Shown piece after piece: positions 5,377 to 6,887 of a stretch of 6,887 nt of DNA (its first letter is position 1; every line of letters starts with the position of its first letter). The position numbers and the translations under genes are program-made. Origin of the DNA: Chloroflexota bacterium (GTDB lineage: Bacteria > Chloroflexota > Limnocylindria > Limnocylindrales > CSP1-4); assembly GCA_017881985.1 (NCBI GenBank), contig JADGQH010000178.1, forward strand, positions 1 through 6,887. The letters are read 5' to 3'. Under the pieces are notes generated by a model that was not told the DNA's origin, did not search any database, and saw only the letters and a program-made list of their open reading frames with translations.

Positions 5377-6225
5377 CTATCGCATGGCGAGCGCCGCTCG
5401 CATCACGGCGCGGTCCGGCTCGATCCCGGTCCAGAGTCGGAAGCCTCGGGCGCCCTGGTTGACGAGCATGCCCTGGCCATCGAGCGTTCGGAGGCCGGCC
5501 GCGCCGGCCTCGCGCAGGAGCCTGGTCAGCGGCGGGTGAACCACGACATCGGCGACGAGCGGCCCGGCGGCGCGGGAGAAGTCGAGCTCCGGGCCGGCAT
5601 CGGGGTCGTTGAGGCCGAGCGAGGTCGCGTTGACCACCAGGTCGACCGCCGCTCCGATCTCGATGGGCGCCGACCAGGATCGAACGCTGCTGCTGGCCGT
5701 CGTTCGGTCGGCGATCAGGTCGGCCAGCACGCGGGCCCGGGTCGCATCGCGGTTCACGATCTCGATCGACCGGGCGCCGGCGAGGGCCAGCTCCACGGCG
5801 ACCGCACGCGCCGCCCCGCCCGCGCCGAGCAGGCAGACCCGGAGACCCTTCGGGTCCACGATGGCCTCGAGCGACTCGAGGAATCCCTTGCCGTCCGTGT
5901 TCTCGCCGAGCCACCCGTCACCCTCGGCGATCACGCAGTTGACGGCGCCGATGAGGGCAGCCGCCTCGGTCAGGCGATCCATGTGCCCGACGACCGCGAC
6001 CTTGTGGGGCACGGTGACGTGAAAGCCTCGGAACCCGAGCGCTGCGAGCCCCGCGACGGCCGGCGCCAGCCGCTCGGGCAGCACGTCCATCGAGACATAG
6101 CGCCAGTCGAGGCCGTGGTGCGCGAAGGTCGCCTCCAGCATCGGGCCGGTGGGATTCCCGGCCACGGGGTGACCGATCAACCCGACGAGCGAGGGCATCC
6201 CTCCGGTCGACGCAGGTACGGACAC
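5377..6225 (-). CDS. aroE: Shikimate dehydrogenase family protein (AroE) with unusual substrate motif
   Basis: A 282-residue cytosolic enzyme. Canonical AroE reduces 3-dehydroshikimate to shikimate with NADPH. Conserved: HVTVPHK with catalytic Lys75, GAVNCV at 93-98, GENTDGKGF at 107-115 with Asp111, dinucleotide loop GAGGAARA at 134-141, NRDATR at 158-163 (the NRxxxR NADP phosphate clamp), NATSLGL at 199-205, and GMLVNQGARGFRLWTG at 252-267 with Gln257. Altered: the shikimate-binding SxSP segment is GNPTGP at 23-28, and the usual Tyr of DxVYxP is Val229 (VVVHPP 227-232). This may be a subfamily working on shikimate with a rearranged pocket, or on a related quinate-like compound. The GTG start at 6225 follows GGAGG at 11 bases; an ATG at 6198 has GGAGG only one base away, too close. 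It is convergent with the aadA-like gene across 30 bases, and no other aromatic-pathway gene is in view. Confidence 0.9.
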   Translation of the reverse strand: MSVPASTGGMPSLVGLIGHPVAGNPTGPMLEATFAHHGLDWRYVSMDVLPERLAPAVAGLAALGFRGFHVTVPHKVAVVGHMDRLTEAAALIGAVNCVIAEGDGWLGENTDGKGFLESLEAIVDPKGLRVCLLGAGGAARAVAVELALAGARSIEIVNRDATRARVLADLIADRTTASSSVRSWSAPIEIGAAVDLVVNATSLGLNDPDAGPELDFSRAAGPLVADVVVHPPLTRLLREAGAAGLRTLDGQGMLVNQGARGFRLWTGIEPDRAVMRAALAMR

Positions 6226-6236
6226 GGTCGTCTTGG

Positions 6237-6241
6237 CCTCC
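6237..6241 (-). promoter_or_regulatory. Ribosome binding site supporting the GTG start of the aroE homologue
   Basis: GGAGG on the minus strand lies 11 bases before the GTG at 6225. This is long but usable, and better than the single-base gap between another GGAGG and ATG 6198. An upstream in-frame stop leaves no further candidate apart from a CTG. Confidence 0.5.
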
Positions 6242-6405
6242 AGGTGGATCGGTCGGACGGGTCACGAGTCTAGGTGGCTGTCACGCGGGGCGCAGGCCTC
6301 CTCCGGTAGGTGGCGTCGCTCCAATTCGCCGCTACGGCTGCGGGCGTCAGCGTGGCAAGCCAGCGTGCAGACCGGCTCGCGATGATTGCCGCTTGTCCAC
6401 GCCTG

Positions 6406-6433
6406 TTGACGACAAGGTTGTGTCGGACATAAT
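6406..6433 (+). promoter_or_regulatory. Promoter of the toxin-antitoxin pair with overlapping dyad
   Basis: TTGACG (6406-6411), a 16-base spacer and CATAAT (6428-6433) make a near-consensus housekeeping promoter, the best -10 in the window. Transcription would start near 6440, giving a leader of only a few bases before ATG 6445. Between the boxes lies an inverted repeat, CGACA (6410-6414) and TGTCG (6421-6425), and TGTCGGACA (6421-6429) is itself symmetric. These positions suit autorepression by the RHH antitoxin. The boxes are seen directly; operator function is inferred. Confidence 0.6.
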
Positions 6434-6444
6434 AGCGAGATGGG

Positions 6445-6717
6445 ATGGCGATCCGATTCAGCCGATCGGCGACGCGGCACTCGATCGAGCACCACCGGGC
6501 TCGATATGTCGTGGAGCATTGCGCCTGCCCGCTCTACTCGCCAGACCCGGACGACGCGGATCTCATCGTGTTCCTCGGGCCGGACCATGATGGTATCCCG
6601 CTCGAAGTGATCGGCCTCGAGCTCGCCGAGGAAGGACTCCTGGTCATCCACGCCATGAAGTTGCGCCCGAAGTACCGCGCCGACTACGAGAGGGTGATGC
6701 GATGTCAGGGGCGCTGA
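6445..6717 (+). CDS. Putative type II toxin, small RelE/BrnT/DUF4258-like protein
   Basis: A 90-residue protein. Visible: RFSRSATRHSIEHHRARYVVEHC at 4-26, an Asp/Pro loop PDPDDAD at 33-39, a strand pair DLIVFLGPDHDGIPLEVIGLEL at 39-60, and the C-terminal segment LLVIHAMKLRPKYRADYERV at 65-84. The closing I-H-A-M-x-x-R-x-x-Y pattern recurs in small actinobacterial proteins paired with RHH antitoxins, and the layout recalls BrnT/DUF4258-type RNase toxins. The family name is uncertain and catalytic residues (candidates His69, Arg74, Tyr77) are a guess. The gene overlaps its partner by 16 bases, as expected of coupled toxin-antitoxin pairs. The start at 6445 lies 11 bases after the -10 with no clear Shine-Dalgarno; the ATG at 6440 is out of frame. 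Toxicity is inferred mainly from pairing. Confidence 0.75.
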   Translation: MAIRFSRSATRHSIEHHRARYVVEHCACPLYSPDPDDADLIVFLGPDHDGIPLEVIGLELAEEGLLVIHAMKLRPKYRADYERVMRCQGR

Positions 6718-6887
6718 AGACGCAATCCGGCAGACGACTGACCGGACCCGACATCGACCGTTTGACCAAGAGGATCGAGGACGGGCTCGACCTGTCCATC
6801 TGGAAGCCGCGTGCGGGTCGCCCATCGCTGAGCGCGACAGTTGGAGCGCACTCTCCACGCATCGCGGTTCGGGTCCCAGAGGACCTC
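6702..6887 (+). CDS. Ribbon-helix-helix (CopG-type) antitoxin, N-terminal part, cut by right edge
   Basis: The frame is open from ATG 6702 through the last base, giving 62 residues and no stop. Residues 1-51 are a polar lead segment: RRLTGPDIDRLTKRIEDGLDLS at 11-32, then KPRAGRPSLS at 35-44, a GRPSL block I recall preceding RHH domains in related antitoxins. RIAVRVPEDL at 53-62 is the first beta-strand of an RHH DNA-binding domain and the start of helix A. The remainder, probably 35-45 residues, is outside. GAGAGGG (6688-6694), inside the toxin gene, lies 7 bases before the ATG, and the overlap implies translational coupling. The expected role is to bind and neutralise the toxin and repress the promoter upstream of 6445. 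Confidence 0.8.
   Translation, partial: MSGALKTQSGRRLTGPDIDRLTKRIEDGLDLSIWKPRAGRPSLSATVGAHSPRIAVRVPEDL

Noticed and set aside
5360..5377. A possible bidirectional terminator between the convergent aadA-like and aroE genes (GGCCG, 8-base loop, CGGCC)
   Set aside because: The stem is only five bases, has no T-run on either side and touches the aroE stop codon. Such a stem is common by chance in GC-rich DNA.
6226..6405. The gap upstream of the aroE homologue, checked for a tRNA, a small gene or a mobile-element end
   Set aside because: No cloverleaf arms, no terminal repeats and no open frame with family motifs. A TAGACT at 6272-6267 on the minus strand fits TANNNT loosely but has no -35 at the right distance.
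6262..6858. A 198-codon minus-strand open frame opposite the toxin-antitoxin pair
   Set aside because: The plus strand has a consensus-like promoter, an overlapping gene pair and an RHH motif. The minus frame has none of these.
1..6887. CRISPR repeats, insertion sequences, prophage genes or phage-defence systems
   Set aside because: No regularly spaced repeats, no transposase or integrase motifs, and no defence-gene domains other than the small toxin-antitoxin pair were found by reading both strands.

Overview
The window is a chromosomal-looking stretch from a high-GC bacterium, roughly two-thirds G+C by eye with strong third-position GC bias. Gene content and style fit Actinomycetota or a high-GC Chloroflexota lineage. 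The pointers are an ArsR/SRPBCC/RibD-like cassette, a conserved DinB-like hypothetical protein, several starts placed directly behind a TANNNT -10 element (leaderless or near-leaderless transcription), and an AroE with an N-P-T substrate motif. I cannot separate these phyla from sequence alone. No insertion sequence, integrase, tRNA, rRNA or CRISPR array is visible.

Layout, left to right. (1) 1-735, minus strand: the N-terminal 245 residues of the ABC-F translation factor EttA, cut by the left edge. (2) 787-1491, plus: a conserved hypothetical protein with a DinB-like C-terminal helix, divergent from ettA across a 51-base gap that carries a -10-like element for each direction. (3) 1488-3895, plus: a tight four-gene unit of ArsR-type repressor, SRPBCC/AHSA1 protein, RibD-C/dihydrofolate-reductase-like protein and alpha/beta hydrolase. 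Its promoter has a TTGACG -35, a 17-base spacer and a -10 buried in an 8+4+8 palindrome that ends two bases before the repressor's ATG, which makes it a probable autoregulatory operator. (4) 3896-4036: an intergenic stretch with a foldable nested inverted repeat, a -10-like element and a strong Shine-Dalgarno. (5) 4037-4477, plus: a DUF1801 (YdhG-like) protein. (6) 4570-5346, plus: an AadA-type aminoglycoside nucleotidyltransferase with its catalytic and specificity residues in place. (7) 5377-6225, minus: a shikimate dehydrogenase-family enzyme, convergent with the previous gene and with altered substrate-site residues. (8) 6406-6887, plus: a probable type II toxin-antitoxin pair, toxin first, with a 16-base gene overlap and a near-consensus promoter. 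The antitoxin is cut by the right edge.

The genes do not form one pathway. The only clear functional units are the ArsR-controlled cassette, which looks like a small-molecule or stress-responsive module of unknown substrate, and the toxin-antitoxin pair. The remainder are single housekeeping genes (ettA, the aroE homologue) and accessory genes (aadA-like, DUF1801, DinB-like). The most promising points are the ArsR operator-promoter architecture, the unusual AroE active site, the apparently non-mobile AadA homologue and the toxin-antitoxin pair.
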